This document shows positions 43,284 to 51,824 of a DNA stretch of 64,000 nucleotides, in pieces. The stretch is from Hyphomicrobiales bacterium (GTDB lineage Bacteria; Pseudomonadota; Alphaproteobacteria; Rhizobiales; Rhizobiaceae): assembly GCA_900467185.1 (NCBI GenBank), contig UBPA01000015.1, positions 29,999 to 93,998 of the forward strand. The letters are read 5' to 3'. A program made the position numbers and the translations under genes. The notes beneath the pieces are model-generated. The model did not search any database. It was not told the DNA's origin and was given only the letters and a program-made list of their open reading frames with translations. Numbering within the stretch: position 1 is the stretch's first letter; every line of letters begins with the position of its first letter.

Positions 43284-43766
43284 CTACGCAATGGCGACGA
43301 TCTCCAGTTCCTGACCGTTGACGCTGACGACATTGCCAACGCCCTTGCCGATCAGAACGGCCGCAACCGGCGAGACATGCGAGATCGTCCCGGCCTTCGG
43401 GTCCGCCTCGTCCTCACCGACGATCCGGTAGGTCTGAACCCGGCCGTCATCGCGGGAAAACGTCACGGTGCTGCCAAAGGCGACGGCTGTGGCCGATGCC
43501 GGCTCCGGCATGACCTGCGCGGAACGGAGGCGGGCCTGGAGATAACGCAGGTCGCGCAGCGGCGTGGCCGCCTGCCGGCGCTTCTCGTTGACGTCTTCGA
43601 TCAGGTTTGCCGCGGCATAGGCGGTTCGGGCCAGCTCCAGCTGCGCCTCCAGTGCCGCGAAACCCTCCTGCGTCACGAGGTTCGGATGCTCCGAGATCGG
43701 ACGGTCCGGAACGAGCGTTTCCGATGCCGTCTCGAAGCTTTCTTCCTTGGTAAAGGCGACACTCAT
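43284..43766 (-). CDS. GreA/GreB-family transcript cleavage factor
   Basis: A 160-residue Gre factor-like protein: N-terminal coiled coil (FAALEAQLELARTAYAAAN to about residue 90) and C-terminal FKBP-like domain with FGSTVTF and IVGEDEADPKAGTISHVSPVAAVLIGKGVGNVVS. Gre proteins enter the RNA polymerase channel and rescue backtracked complexes. This is probably an accessory paralogue, not housekeeping GreA, since the catalytic acidic tip is not obviously kept (DVNEKRRQA). GGGAGG precedes the start, and it follows the MYG1 gene after 27 bases, probably in one transcript. Confidence 0.82.
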   Translation of the reverse strand: MSVAFTKEESFETASETLVPDRPISEHPNLVTQEGFAALEAQLELARTAYAAANLIEDVNEKRRQAATPLRDLRYLQARLRSAQVMPEPASATAVAFGSTVTFSRDDGRVQTYRIVGEDEADPKAGTISHVSPVAAVLIGKGVGNVVSVNGQELEIVAIA

Positions 43767-43793
43767 TCCGAACCTCCCTGAACCGCGCCGCCA

Positions 43794-44741
43794 TCAGGCG
43801 ACGGCGGCGACGCCTGCCTGCTCGGCCAAGGCTTCGGCAACGGCGATCTGCGCCAGAGAAAGAGCCGCCTCGCGCGTGCGGGCGGCCGCGATGAAGCGTC
43901 CCTTGTGGCAGAAGCTCGCGCCGGCCACGCCGCTCGCGGCTTCGAGGTCGGCATTCGTCAGCCCGGCCCAGGCGGCCGGCAGATCGGCACGAAGCTCGAA
44001 CCCCTCGTCCGCGCGGCGAATGCCCGTGACGCACCAGTCCTTATCACGCGGATGCACGACGAAGAGCAGGTGATTGGCCCCGGCCTTGACCACCGCCGAC
44101 CGGAAGGGCATGCCGAGCGGAAGCTCCAGAATATGTCCCTGCCCCGCCGCCTCGATCGCGCTCATGACCAGCGCCTCCGCGCGCAGCTTGGCTGCAGACT
44201 TGCCGATGCTGGCCTCGACGAAGCTGCGCGCGATGACGAGCGCCGCATGAAAGCTCCGGGTTTCCGCATCCGGGTCGGCTTCGTCGAAGACCGGCTTCAG
44301 CGTTTCGAGCAGCGCCGGAAGCGTCAGTCCGGCGAGAAGGCCTGCGGTCGAAGGGCTGAGCGCGCCGTTGTCGACCAGATCGACCGGCAGGACGAAGCTG
44401 CCGTCGAAGGCGGCGTGGATTGCCGCGACATGCGCCTCGGGAACACCGAATGCATGGAGATATGCCTGCCCGAAATGGCGCCAGACCAGACCGAAGGAGC
44501 TGTAGGGCTGGCCATCGTCGCGAACGGGCGCGCCGCGCTGGTGGTGGTCGAATATCCGCGTTTCCGCATCATACGCACCGCCGACATCGTAGACGATCCG
44601 GTCTGCGCCGGCGGTGATCCACTCCGGCGCCCGGCTGCGAACGATCTTCGCGTCCGGATACAGCCGAGTCAGGATGACGCTCGACAGAAGCTCGTCGGCA
44701 TGGAAGCCACCGGAATGGGTGACGAGATAGGTAGGGGTCAT
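43794..44741 (-). CDS. MYG1-family protein (DHH-like metal-dependent phosphoesterase)
   Basis: A 315-residue protein of the MYG1/UPF0160 family. Characteristic motifs are VTHSGGFHADELLSSVIL near the N-terminus (metal-binding His and Asp), YDVGGAYD, RIFDHHQRG (the DHH motif, about residues 61-66) and the C-terminal GASFCHKGRFIAAARTREAAL. Eukaryotic MYG1 is a 3'-5' RNA exonuclease; the bacterial role is unknown. It is transcribed with the Gre factor gene, which may link it to RNA metabolism. Confidence 0.87.
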   Translation of the reverse strand: MTPTYLVTHSGGFHADELLSSVILTRLYPDAKIVRSRAPEWITAGADRIVYDVGGAYDAETRIFDHHQRGAPVRDDGQPYSSFGLVWRHFGQAYLHAFGVPEAHVAAIHAAFDGSFVLPVDLVDNGALSPSTAGLLAGLTLPALLETLKPVFDEADPDAETRSFHAALVIARSFVEASIGKSAAKLRAEALVMSAIEAAGQGHILELPLGMPFRSAVVKAGANHLLFVVHPRDKDWCVTGIRRADEGFELRADLPAAWAGLTNADLEAASGVAGASFCHKGRFIAAARTREAALSLAQIAVAEALAEQAGVAAVA

Positions 44742-44837
44742 GCCGGATGCCTTGTTCTGTCAGGAGGGTCGCGCCTGCGCGTGTCCATCAGATAGCCGCT
44801 CGCCCCCCTGATCTCAACCCGTTTAACGGCGCCGCCC

Positions 44838-45233
44838 TCAGGCCGCCGCTTTGTCACCGGACGTCGCCTCGGAGGTGTCGGCGACCTTCGGCTTGCCGTA
44901 GAGGCCAAGATTGGCGTCTCCCCAACGCTTCAGCGCCAGAAGCACCGGCTCCATCGACCGGCCGAGCGGCGACAGGCTGTACTCCACCTTCGGCGGAACC
45001 TGCGCATAGACCTTGCGCGAGATCAGGCCGTCCTCCTCCATCTCGCGCAGCTGGTTGGTCAACATGCGCTGCGTCACGTTGGGGATGGTCTTTCGAATCT
45101 CGTTGAACCGGAGCGTACCCGACAGGAGATGGAACAGAATGACGGATTTCCACTTGCCGTCGATCAAGCCGATCGCTGCTTCCACCGAGCAACCCGGGCT
45201 GCAATCGAACCGGGAATGCCGGATCTTCGCCAT
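44838..45233 (-). CDS. HxlR-family winged-helix regulator
   Basis: A 131-residue regulator with the HxlR fold: CSVEAAIGLIDGKWKSVILFHLL, RFNEIRKTIPNVTQRMLTNQL and PPKVEYSLSPLGRSMEPVL. Cysteines at positions 11 and 15 (FDCSPGCS) sit where redox-sensing HxlR proteins such as HypR or YodB carry their sensor cysteine, so it may sense quinones or electrophiles. AAAAGGA precedes the start. Divergent from a quinone-oxidoreductase-like gene, which it probably represses. Confidence 0.88.
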   Translation of the reverse strand: MAKIRHSRFDCSPGCSVEAAIGLIDGKWKSVILFHLLSGTLRFNEIRKTIPNVTQRMLTNQLREMEEDGLISRKVYAQVPPKVEYSLSPLGRSMEPVLLALKRWGDANLGLYGKPKVADTSEATSGDKAAA

Positions 45234-45257
45234 GACGGTATCCTTTTCGACACTATG

Positions 45258-45274
45258 TACGCTCTTTGTGCGTA
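45258..45274. promoter_or_regulatory. Inverted repeat, likely HxlR operator
   Basis: TACGC (45258-45262) and GCGTA (45270-45274) are arranged as an inverted repeat with a 7-base centre, 25 bases before the HxlR start and 81 bases before the oxidoreductase start. HxlR proteins bind such short inverted repeats in divergent promoters. Confidence 0.5.
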
Positions 45275-45354
45275 TTCCATTCCGTCAAGCGTATGCGCAT
45301 ATCCAGCTGGAAGCAACCGGACAGGCCGGCGGCAAGAGAACGAGGACCCCGATC

Positions 45355-46368
45355 ATGAAAGCAGTTGCCTATACCGAGGCCGGCACCATCGAACGCGATG
45401 ACGCACTCATCGACGTCGATATCCCCAAGCCGGCGCCGGGGCCCCGCGATCTTCTGGTTGCCGTGGATGCGATCTCCGTAAACCCGGTGGATACCAAGAT
45501 CCGGAAGAACGTGTCTCCGGATGCAGGCGCGCAGAAAGTGCTCGGCTGGGATGCGGTCGGCCGGGTCGTGGAGGTCGGCAGCGCCGTCACGGCATTCGCG
45601 CCCGGCGACGCGGTCTACTATGCCGGTTCCCTGCTGCGTCCGGGTGCAAACAGCGAATTCCATCTGGTCGATGAGCGGCTGGTGGCCAGGAAGCCGTCGT
45701 CGCTGTCGAATGCCGAAGCGGCCGCTCTGCCGCTGACGGCCATTACGGCGTGGGAGATGCTGTTCGACCGTCTCGACGTGCGCAAACCGGTTGCGGGTGC
45801 CGCAAACGCCATTCTCATCATCGGTGGCGCCGGCGGCGTCGGATCGATCGCCATACAGCTCGCCCGCGCCCTGACGGACCTGACCGTCATCGCGACGGCG
45901 TCGCGCCAGGAGACGCGGGATTGGGTCGGCGAACTCGGCGCGCATCACGTCATCGATCACAGCAAGCCGCTCGCAGACCAGATCACGGCCCTCGGCATCG
46001 GCGCCCCGGCCTTCGTGTTTTCCACCACGGAGACACACCGGCACCTCACCGAGATCGTCAGCCTCATCGCCCCGCAAGGCCGCTTCGGGCTGATCGACGA
46101 TCCCGAAAGCCTCGACGTCACCGGCTTCAAGCGCAAAGCCGTGTCCATCCACTGGGAGCTGATGTTTACCCGCTCGATCTTCGAAACGCCCGACATGGAG
46201 GAGCAGGGCAAGCTTCTGGCCGAGGTTGCCGCCCTGATCGACGCCGGCAGGATCCGCACGACCGTAACGGATGTGCTGCGACCGATCGATGCGAAGAACC
46301 TGAAACAGGCGCATGCCCTCATCGAAAGCGGCAAGGCGCGCGGCAAGCTCGTGCTCGAAGGTTTCTGA
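45355..46368 (+). CDS. MDR-superfamily zinc-type alcohol dehydrogenase-like oxidoreductase
   Basis: A 337-residue medium-chain dehydrogenase/reductase. The N-terminal GroES-like domain has ISVNPVDTKIRKN and GWDAVGRVVEVGSAV; the Rossmann domain has LIIGGAGGVGSIAIQLARAL (about 155-174). The zinc-ligand cysteines of true alcohol dehydrogenases are not seen, so it is more like the zinc-free quinone oxidoreductase/ZADH branch that uses NADPH on quinones or enones. The start at 45355 (MKAVAYTEAG) is the family N-terminus with GAGGA upstream. Probably induced by electrophiles through the divergent HxlR regulator. Confidence 0.88.
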   Translation: MKAVAYTEAGTIERDDALIDVDIPKPAPGPRDLLVAVDAISVNPVDTKIRKNVSPDAGAQKVLGWDAVGRVVEVGSAVTAFAPGDAVYYAGSLLRPGANSEFHLVDERLVARKPSSLSNAEAAALPLTAITAWEMLFDRLDVRKPVAGAANAILIIGGAGGVGSIAIQLARALTDLTVIATASRQETRDWVGELGAHHVIDHSKPLADQITALGIGAPAFVFSTTETHRHLTEIVSLIAPQGRFGLIDDPESLDVTGFKRKAVSIHWELMFTRSIFETPDMEEQGKLLAEVAALIDAGRIRTTVTDVLRPIDAKNLKQAHALIESGKARGKLVLEGF

Positions 46369-46371
46369 TCC

Positions 46372-46402
46372 CGAGCCCCTGCCGGCCTGCGGCAGGGGCT
46401 CG
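46372..46402 (+). terminator. Hairpin terminator after the oxidoreductase gene
   Basis: CGAGCCCCTGCCG (46372-46384) pairs perfectly with CGGCAGGGGCTCG (46390-46402) right after the stop codon. It lacks a T-run but separates this gene from the ami promoter. Confidence 0.65.
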
Positions 46403-46415
46403 TCACAAATCCCGC

Positions 46416-46443
46416 TTGACAATCGGTCGAGTGCTCGTATTTT
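46416..46443 (+). promoter_or_regulatory. Sigma70-type promoter of the ami operon
   Basis: TTGACA (46416-46421) and TATTTT (46438-46443) are 16 bases apart. Transcription would begin near 46450 and leave a leader of about 110 nt. Confidence 0.7.
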
Positions 46444-46477
46444 CATCATGCAACACGATTAAGCATTCCTTGTCTTC

Positions 46478-46556
46478 ACATGACCTTTTGTGGTCTCTGG
46501 GCAGTTTGGCCTCATGACGTCCCGTCTCACGACGGGAACTCCGTCATGGGGTTTTT
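46478..46556 (+). promoter_or_regulatory. ANTAR-type antitermination leader (two small hairpins plus terminator) before amiC
   Basis: Two short hairpins with 6-base loops come first: GACC-TTTTGT-GGTC (46482-46495) and GGC-AGTTTG-GCC (46500-46511). Then comes a long intrinsic terminator: ten pairs 46510-46519 with 46542-46551, seven more pairs 46520-46526 with 46531-46537, loop TCAC, then TTTTT (46552-46556), ending 3 bases before the amiC ATG. The second hairpin shares bases 46510-46511 with the terminator, so the two cannot form together. ANTAR proteins such as AmiR bind dual hexaloop hairpins and prevent such terminators. The loops fit the usual A1/G4 consensus only in part (A1 of the second). 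Confidence 0.72.
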
Positions 46557-46559
46557 GGT

Positions 46560-47708
46560 ATGGGCAGATTCATGCGCGACGCGATCAAGATCGGCATTCT
46601 CTACTCCACCACCGGCCCATATGGGTCTATGGGGCGAGATGCCTGGGATGGCGCCGTCCTCGCGATCGAGGAACTGCAGCACGCCTATGCGGGCCGGATC
46701 GCACCGGAGTTCATCGACCCGAATGCCAATATTCCGGACTATCTCGACGGCGCGCGCCGGCTGCTGCGCGATCGGGGATGCCGGCATATCGTGGGAACGA
46801 TTACGTCGCTGGCGCGCAAGGAAGTGCTTCCGCTGGTCGAAAAGCACGACGGGCTTTTGTGGTACATGTGCCCTTACGAAGGCTTCGAGGCCAACGAGAA
46901 CGTCGTCTATATCGGCGGCTGTCCCAACCAGCATCTGCTGCCGGTCTTCGACTACCTGCTGCCACGTTATGGCAACCGGCCCTATCTCGTCGGCGCGAAC
47001 TATGTCTGGGGCTGGGAAATGAACCGGCTGGCACGCGAGCTGATCGGAGCCGCCGGCGGCGAGGTGCTCGGCGAGCGTTATCTGCCGTTCGAGGAAACGG
47101 CGGTCGAGCGCATCGTCGCCGACATCGAGCAGCGGCGGCCGAGCTTCATTCTGAACAATCTTGTCGGCCCGTCGAGCTATGCCTTTCTGGCCGCGATCAA
47201 GGCGCTGGGTGCGCGCGATCCCGCCTTCAGGCCCGAAAACTGCCCGGTCGTCAGCTGCGACCTGACCGAATGCGAACTGTCCGATATCGGCACGGGGGTG
47301 GCGACGGGTCAGCTTTGCGCCGCTGCCTATTTCGACAGCCTCGGTACGGCCGAAAACCTCGACTTCAAGCAGCGTGTGGCGGCCCGCTTCGGCGCGAGCC
47401 GGCGGATTTCGAGCGTCTTCGCCTGTGCCTACACATCTTTGAAGCTCTGCGCGGACGCCATCATTGCCGCGGGCACCGACGAGCCTCTCGCCGTCCGGCG
47501 GATCCTCTCGGCGGCACCGGCGCGCACCGTCCTCGGCCCGATCCTGATCGATCCGGAGACCCATCACGCCGCCCTGCCATTCCATCTCGGACGCATCAAC
47601 GACGACAACGGTTTCGAGATCCTCACGTCGCAGACTGCCATCGCCGCCGATCCCTACCTCACCGGACGCCACCGACGCACCTCGCCGCAGCTGCGGGTCG
47701 TTTCATGA
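46560..47708 (+). CDS. amiC: AmiC-like amide sensor (cytoplasmic ligand-binding protein)
   Basis: A 382-residue protein of the AmiC/UrtA branch of branched-chain-amino-acid-type binding proteins: IKIGILYSTTGPYGSMGRDA at the start, then IIEELQ-type and GANYVWGWEMNR regions. It has no signal peptide, so it stays in the cytoplasm, as Pseudomonas aeruginosa AmiC does. There AmiC holds the antiterminator AmiR inactive until an amide binds. The next gene is an AmiR homologue overlapping by 4 nt. Start at 46560 or 46572 (MRDAIK); the only ribosome-site candidate, GGGG, is in the terminator stem. Confidence 0.9.
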   Translation: MGRFMRDAIKIGILYSTTGPYGSMGRDAWDGAVLAIEELQHAYAGRIAPEFIDPNANIPDYLDGARRLLRDRGCRHIVGTITSLARKEVLPLVEKHDGLLWYMCPYEGFEANENVVYIGGCPNQHLLPVFDYLLPRYGNRPYLVGANYVWGWEMNRLARELIGAAGGEVLGERYLPFEETAVERIVADIEQRRPSFILNNLVGPSSYAFLAAIKALGARDPAFRPENCPVVSCDLTECELSDIGTGVATGQLCAAAYFDSLGTAENLDFKQRVAARFGASRRISSVFACAYTSLKLCADAIIAAGTDEPLAVRRILSAAPARTVLGPILIDPETHHAALPFHLGRINDDNGFEILTSQTAIAADPYLTGRHRRTSPQLRVVS

Positions 47709-48286
47709 GGGAGACACCGAACTTCGCCGGCTGGCAAGCCACGATCCTGCATCGCGAGGACTCCATGACGGATCGTCTGGTGCGCCAACTCAGGCTGTTC
47801 GGCTGCTCGGTGACGCGCCAGTGGCACCCGCTTGCCGCGGAAGCGCTGCCCGATATCATTCTGGTCGATGCGGATCAGGGCTGGGACGGGCTTCTGCCGT
47901 GGACCGGCGCGGTCGCACCACGCCCGCTGGTGGCGCTTCTCGGGTCGGAAGCACCGGGCCGGATCGCCTGGGCGATGCAGCAGGGCGCCGGTGCCATCAT
48001 CGCAAAGCCGCTGTCCATTTCGGCGGTCTACCCAGCGCTCGTCATGGCGCTTGCCATACACCGGGAGCGCAGTGCCGTCGCGGAGAAGATCGAGCACCTG
48101 GAGGAGCGCGTCCGCTTGCGACCGCTGGTGCACGCCGCCGTGCAGCAGATCATGGCCGCACGCAGAGTTGACGAGCACCATGCCTACACCACCCTGCGCA
48201 ACTGCGCCATGAAACGGCGGATGCCCGTAGAGCAGATGGCAGCGTCCATTGTCGGCGGCGCCGAACCGATGCCGGAGGCCCTATGA
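47705..48286 (+). CDS. amiR: AmiR-like ANTAR-domain antiterminator
   Basis: A 193-residue protein: a receiver-like N-terminal domain (ILVDADQGWDGLLPW and IIAKPLSISAVYP, residues 10-115), a coiled linker (EKIEHLEERVRLR) and a C-terminal ANTAR RNA-binding domain (VHAAVQQIMAARRVDEHHAY then TTLRNCAMKRRMPVEQMAASIV, about 138-180). AmiR binds leader RNA and prevents termination. Translational coupling to amiC (ATGA) fits the known stoichiometric AmiC-AmiR complex. The likely RNA target is the leader just upstream of amiC, giving autoregulation of the whole operon. Confidence 0.9.
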   Translation: MRETPNFAGWQATILHREDSMTDRLVRQLRLFGCSVTRQWHPLAAEALPDIILVDADQGWDGLLPWTGAVAPRPLVALLGSEAPGRIAWAMQQGAGAIIAKPLSISAVYPALVMALAIHRERSAVAEKIEHLEERVRLRPLVHAAVQQIMAARRVDEHHAYTTLRNCAMKRRMPVEQMAASIVGGAEPMPEAL

Positions 48287-49134
48287 TGCGTGTGCTGAAA
48301 ATGATGGTGCGCCAGCCCGCCGCGCTCTTCGGCCTCTTCATCGTCGTGCTCGTCATGGCTCTGGCCGTCGCCGCGCCGCTGATTGCGCCCTACAGCCCCG
48401 ACGAACAGATGTTCGACGGCCTGACGCTCGAGGGCGCGCCCATGCCGCCCGGCGGGCAATTCCTTCTGGGAACCGATACGCTCGGCCGCGACCTGTTCTC
48501 GAGACTTCTCTATGGTGCCCGGACGTCCCTGTTGATCGGCCTCGTCGCCAACGGCATCGCCGTTTCCATCGGTCTGCTGATCGGCATCCTCGCGGGTTAT
48601 CTGCGCGGCATTTTCGGCAACATTCTGATGCGCTTCACCGATCTGATGATGGCGTTTCCAGCCCTTCTGCTCGCCATCGTCCTCGCAGCGCTTCTGCGGC
48701 CCAGTCTCTGGATCGTCGCGATGGTGATCGCTCTGGTCAACTGGGTTCAGGTGGCGCGGATCGTCTATACGGAAACGCGCGGCCTCGTGGAGCGCGATTT
48801 CATCCTGGCAGAGCGTTCGCTCGGCGCCGGCCATGTCCGCATCCTCTTTCACCACATCCTGCCGCATCTCATGCCCACGGCGATCGTCTGGGGCACCCTC
48901 GGCATCGCAACGACCGTGCTTCTGGAGGCAACGCTGTCGTTTCTCGGTATCGGCGTCCAGCCACCTCAGCCCTCCTGGGGCAATATCATCTTCGAAAGCC
49001 AGAGCTACTTTCAGGCAGCGCCATGGCTGGTGTTCATCCCCGGCGCGATCATCCTTTTGACGGCCCTCTCCTTCAATCTTGTCGGCGACGCGCTCCGCGA
49101 CATTCTCGATCCGACCCAGCGGGGGAGAGGCTGA
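48283..49134 (+). CDS. ABC transporter permease (DppC type) of the ami operon
   Basis: A 283-residue DppC-class permease: N-terminal helix FGLFIVVLVMALAVAAPLIA, LLGTDTLGRDLFSRLLYGARTSLL, EAA loop AERSLGAGHVRILFHHILPH and closing FNLVGDALRDILDPTQ. It overlaps amiR by 4 nt. With the next gene it forms the membrane channel of an importer co-regulated with an amidase, so the substrate is likely a small amide or an amidated peptide-like compound. Confidence 0.92.
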   Translation: MMRVLKMMVRQPAALFGLFIVVLVMALAVAAPLIAPYSPDEQMFDGLTLEGAPMPPGGQFLLGTDTLGRDLFSRLLYGARTSLLIGLVANGIAVSIGLLIGILAGYLRGIFGNILMRFTDLMMAFPALLLAIVLAALLRPSLWIVAMVIALVNWVQVARIVYTETRGLVERDFILAERSLGAGHVRILFHHILPHLMPTAIVWGTLGIATTVLLEATLSFLGIGVQPPQPSWGNIIFESQSYFQAAPWLVFIPGAIILLTALSFNLVGDALRDILDPTQRGRG

Positions 49135-49135
49135 C

Positions 49136-50056
49136 ATGATGTTTCTGCTGGCCCGCCGCCTTGTCCAGACCGCCTTCATCCTGCTCGGCGTCGCCGCGAT
49201 CACCTTTCTTCTCCTCTATGCCCTGCCGGCCGATCCGGCCCGCATGATTGCCGGCCGCAGCGCGACGGCACAAACCGTCGCCAACATTCGTCACGAACTC
49301 GGGCTGGATCAGCCCCTGCCCGTCCAGTTCTGGACCTATCTGCGCGGTATCGTGGAGGGAGATCTCGGCCGGTCCTACGCCCAGAAAACGGATGTCGGCA
49401 CTCTCATTGCGGCACGGCTTCCGGCCACGCTGGTGCTCATGGCTGCCGGCATCTTCGTCGAGGTGCTGCTCGGCGTCTTCTTCGGGGTCTTCGCCGCGCT
49501 CAGCCGTGGCGGAACGGCAGACCGGATCGTCATGATGATGTCCTTCGTGGGGGTTTCCGCACCGCAATTCGTGGCGGCCCTGCTGCTGCTCTATGTCTTC
49601 GCCGTCACGCTCGGCTGGTTTCCGATGAGCGGATTCGGCACCTTCGCCCATGTCGTCCTGCCGGCCGCCACGCTCGGCATTCTCGGTGCCGGCTGGTATG
49701 CGCGCATGGTCCGCTCCGCGATGATCGACGTGCTCAATCAGGACTATGTACGCACCGCACGGGCCAAGGGACTGTCGTCCGCCCGCATCGTGCTCCGCCA
49801 TGCGCTGCCCAACGCGCTTTTGCCCATCATCGCCATGATTGGCATCGATATTGGCCAGTTCATGGGCGGTGTCGTCGTCGTCGAAGCCGTCTACGGATGG
49901 CCGGGTATCGGCCAGCTCGCCTGGCAGGCCATCCAGCAGGTCGATATTCCCATCATCATGGGCGTGACGCTTGTTTCCGCGCTAGCCATCGTTCTCGGCA
50001 ACCTCGTTGCCGACATCATCGCACCACTCGTCGATCCGCGCATCCGCGCGCGCTGA
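49136..50056 (+). CDS. ABC transporter permease (DppB type) of the ami operon
   Basis: A 306-residue DppB-class permease: first helix LVQTAFILLGVAAITFLLLYAL, the loop GLDQPLPVQFWTYLRGIVEGDLG (split around residue 65), EAA loop RTARAKGLSSARIVLRHALP and end GNLVADIIAPLVDPRIRAR. GGGGGAGAGG precedes the ATG at 49136. The order C-type before B-type is the reverse of the usual Dpp order. Confidence 0.92.
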   Translation: MMFLLARRLVQTAFILLGVAAITFLLLYALPADPARMIAGRSATAQTVANIRHELGLDQPLPVQFWTYLRGIVEGDLGRSYAQKTDVGTLIAARLPATLVLMAAGIFVEVLLGVFFGVFAALSRGGTADRIVMMMSFVGVSAPQFVAALLLLYVFAVTLGWFPMSGFGTFAHVVLPAATLGILGAGWYARMVRSAMIDVLNQDYVRTARAKGLSSARIVLRHALPNALLPIIAMIGIDIGQFMGGVVVVEAVYGWPGIGQLAWQAIQQVDIPIIMGVTLVSALAIVLGNLVADIIAPLVDPRIRAR

Positions 50057-50095
50057 TCCCGAACCGCAACGGCCACCAAAAAAGGGGAACTGACA

Positions 50096-51715
50096 ATGTT
50101 CAAACGCTGGCTTCGAAACACGACGGTTGCAGCGGCGCTTGCCATCGCACCGCTTCCCGCCTTCGCACAGGACGCACCGAAACAAGGCGGCGACATCGTC
50201 ATCACCTACAAGGACGACATCGCGACGCTCGATCCCGCAATCGGCTACGACTGGGTCAACTGGTCGATGATCAAGAGCCTCTACTCCCGGCTGATGGACT
50301 ACACGCCGGGCACGCCGGATCTCGTTCCGTCGCTGGCGGAAAGCTTCGAGGTCGCGCCGGATGGTCTGACCTACACGTTCAAGCTTCGCAAGGGCGTCAA
50401 GTTCTCGAATGGTCGCGCCGTCGTTGCCGCAGACGTGAAATACTCGATAGAGCGCGCCGTCAATCCGAAGACGCAGGGACCGGGCGCCGGTTTCTTCGGC
50501 GCGATCAAGGGCTTCGACGCGCTTTCGGGCGGCACGTCGCAGACCCTGGACGGCATCGAGGCTCCCGATGATGCGACCGTCGTCTTCCACCTGTCGCGTC
50601 CCGATGCGACCTTCCTGCATGTCCTGGCCATCAATTTCGCATCGGTCGTTCCGAAGGAAGCCGTCGAGGCCGCAGGCGGCGACTTTGGCAAGAATCCGGT
50701 CGGCTCCGGCACCTTCGTCCTGAAGGAGTGGACCATCGGGCAGCGCCTCGTGTTCGCACGCAATCCGGATTATTTCGTCGAGAAAATGCCGCATGTCGAC
50801 ACGTTCACGGTCGAGGTCGGTCAGGAGCCGCTGGTCGCCCTCCTCCGACTGCAGAAGGGCGAGGTCGATATTGCCGGAGACGGAATTCCTCCGGCAAAGT
50901 TCCTCGAGATCAAGAATTCGCCGGACGGCGCGCAGATGATCGTCGATGGCGAACAGCTGCACACCGGCTACGTGACGCTCAACACCAAGGTGAAACCGTT
51001 CGACGACCTGAAGGTTCGCCAGGCCGTCAATATGGCGATCAACAAGGAACGCATTACCCGCATTCTCAACGGTCGCGCGACGGCCGCCAACCAGGTCTTG
51101 CCGCCGCTGATGCCCGGTTACGACAAAGCTTACACCGGCTATGGCTACGACGTTGCGAAAGCGAAGGCGCTGCTGGCGGAAGCCGGGCTTGCCGACGGCT
51201 TCGAAACGGTCCTCTACTCCACGAACACCGACCCGCAGCCGCGCATCGCCCAGGCCATCCAGCAGGATCTCGCCGCCATCGGCGTCAAGGCCGAGGTACG
51301 CGCCCTGGCGCAGTCGAACGTCATTGCGGCCGGCGGCACGGAAGGCGAAGCGCCCATGATCTGGTCCGGCGGCATGGCCTGGATCGCCGACTTCCCGGAT
51401 CCCTCCAACTTCTATGGCCCCATTCTCGGTTGCGCGGGCGCGGTACCCGGCGGATGGAACTGGTCGTGGTACTGCAACAAGGATCTGGATGCGCGGGCCG
51501 TTGCGGCCGATTCGATGTCCGATCCGGCCAAGGCAGCCGAGCGTACAGCCGCATGGGATAAGATCTTCGTCGATATCATGGCCGATGCACCCTGGATCCC
51601 GGTGACCAACGAACGCCGCGTCGTCGCCAAGTCGCCCCGCATGGGCGGCGAAGGCAATATCTACATCGATCCCACCCGCGTGATCAACTACGACGCCATC
51701 TTCGTGAAGGAGTAG
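50096..51715 (+). CDS. Periplasmic binding protein (family 5) of the ami operon
   Basis: A 539-residue family 5 binding protein with signal peptide ending near AFA (about residue 25). The family block LVPSLAESFEVAPDGLTYTF and the following KLRKGVKFSNGRAV are at residues 80-115. It should capture the substrate for the ami importer. Related proteins bind peptides, opines, nickel chelates or glycosides; the co-encoded acetamidase/formamidase suggests an amide ligand. Confidence 0.92.
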   Translation: MFKRWLRNTTVAAALAIAPLPAFAQDAPKQGGDIVITYKDDIATLDPAIGYDWVNWSMIKSLYSRLMDYTPGTPDLVPSLAESFEVAPDGLTYTFKLRKGVKFSNGRAVVAADVKYSIERAVNPKTQGPGAGFFGAIKGFDALSGGTSQTLDGIEAPDDATVVFHLSRPDATFLHVLAINFASVVPKEAVEAAGGDFGKNPVGSGTFVLKEWTIGQRLVFARNPDYFVEKMPHVDTFTVEVGQEPLVALLRLQKGEVDIAGDGIPPAKFLEIKNSPDGAQMIVDGEQLHTGYVTLNTKVKPFDDLKVRQAVNMAINKERITRILNGRATAANQVLPPLMPGYDKAYTGYGYDVAKAKALLAEAGLADGFETVLYSTNTDPQPRIAQAIQQDLAAIGVKAEVRALAQSNVIAAGGTEGEAPMIWSGGMAWIADFPDPSNFYGPILGCAGAVPGGWNWSWYCNKDLDARAVAADSMSDPAKAAERTAAWDKIFVDIMADAPWIPVTNERRVVAKSPRMGGEGNIYIDPTRVINYDAIFVKE

Positions 51716-51754
51716 GCCTTTCCGGGCTTCAGGCTCGCAGCCCGCCCTTCCCCC

Positions 51755-51784
51755 CACCCTCTTCGCATTGACGGGAAGAGGGTG
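51755..51784. other. Intergenic hairpin within the ami operon
   Basis: CACCCTCTTC (51755-51764) pairs perfectly with GAAGAGGGTG (51775-51784) in the 109-bp gap between the binding protein and amidase genes. No T-run follows. It may set transcript levels or be part of a dispersed palindromic repeat. Confidence 0.5.
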
Positions 51785-51824
51785 AGGGCAACGTCTCCGT
51801 CAAAAGCCAATCCGGGAAAACACC

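Noticed and set aside
46490..48286. 598-residue frame overlapping amiC and amiR
   Set aside because: Its first two thirds are amiC read in the wrong frame; only the last part from 47705 is amiR.
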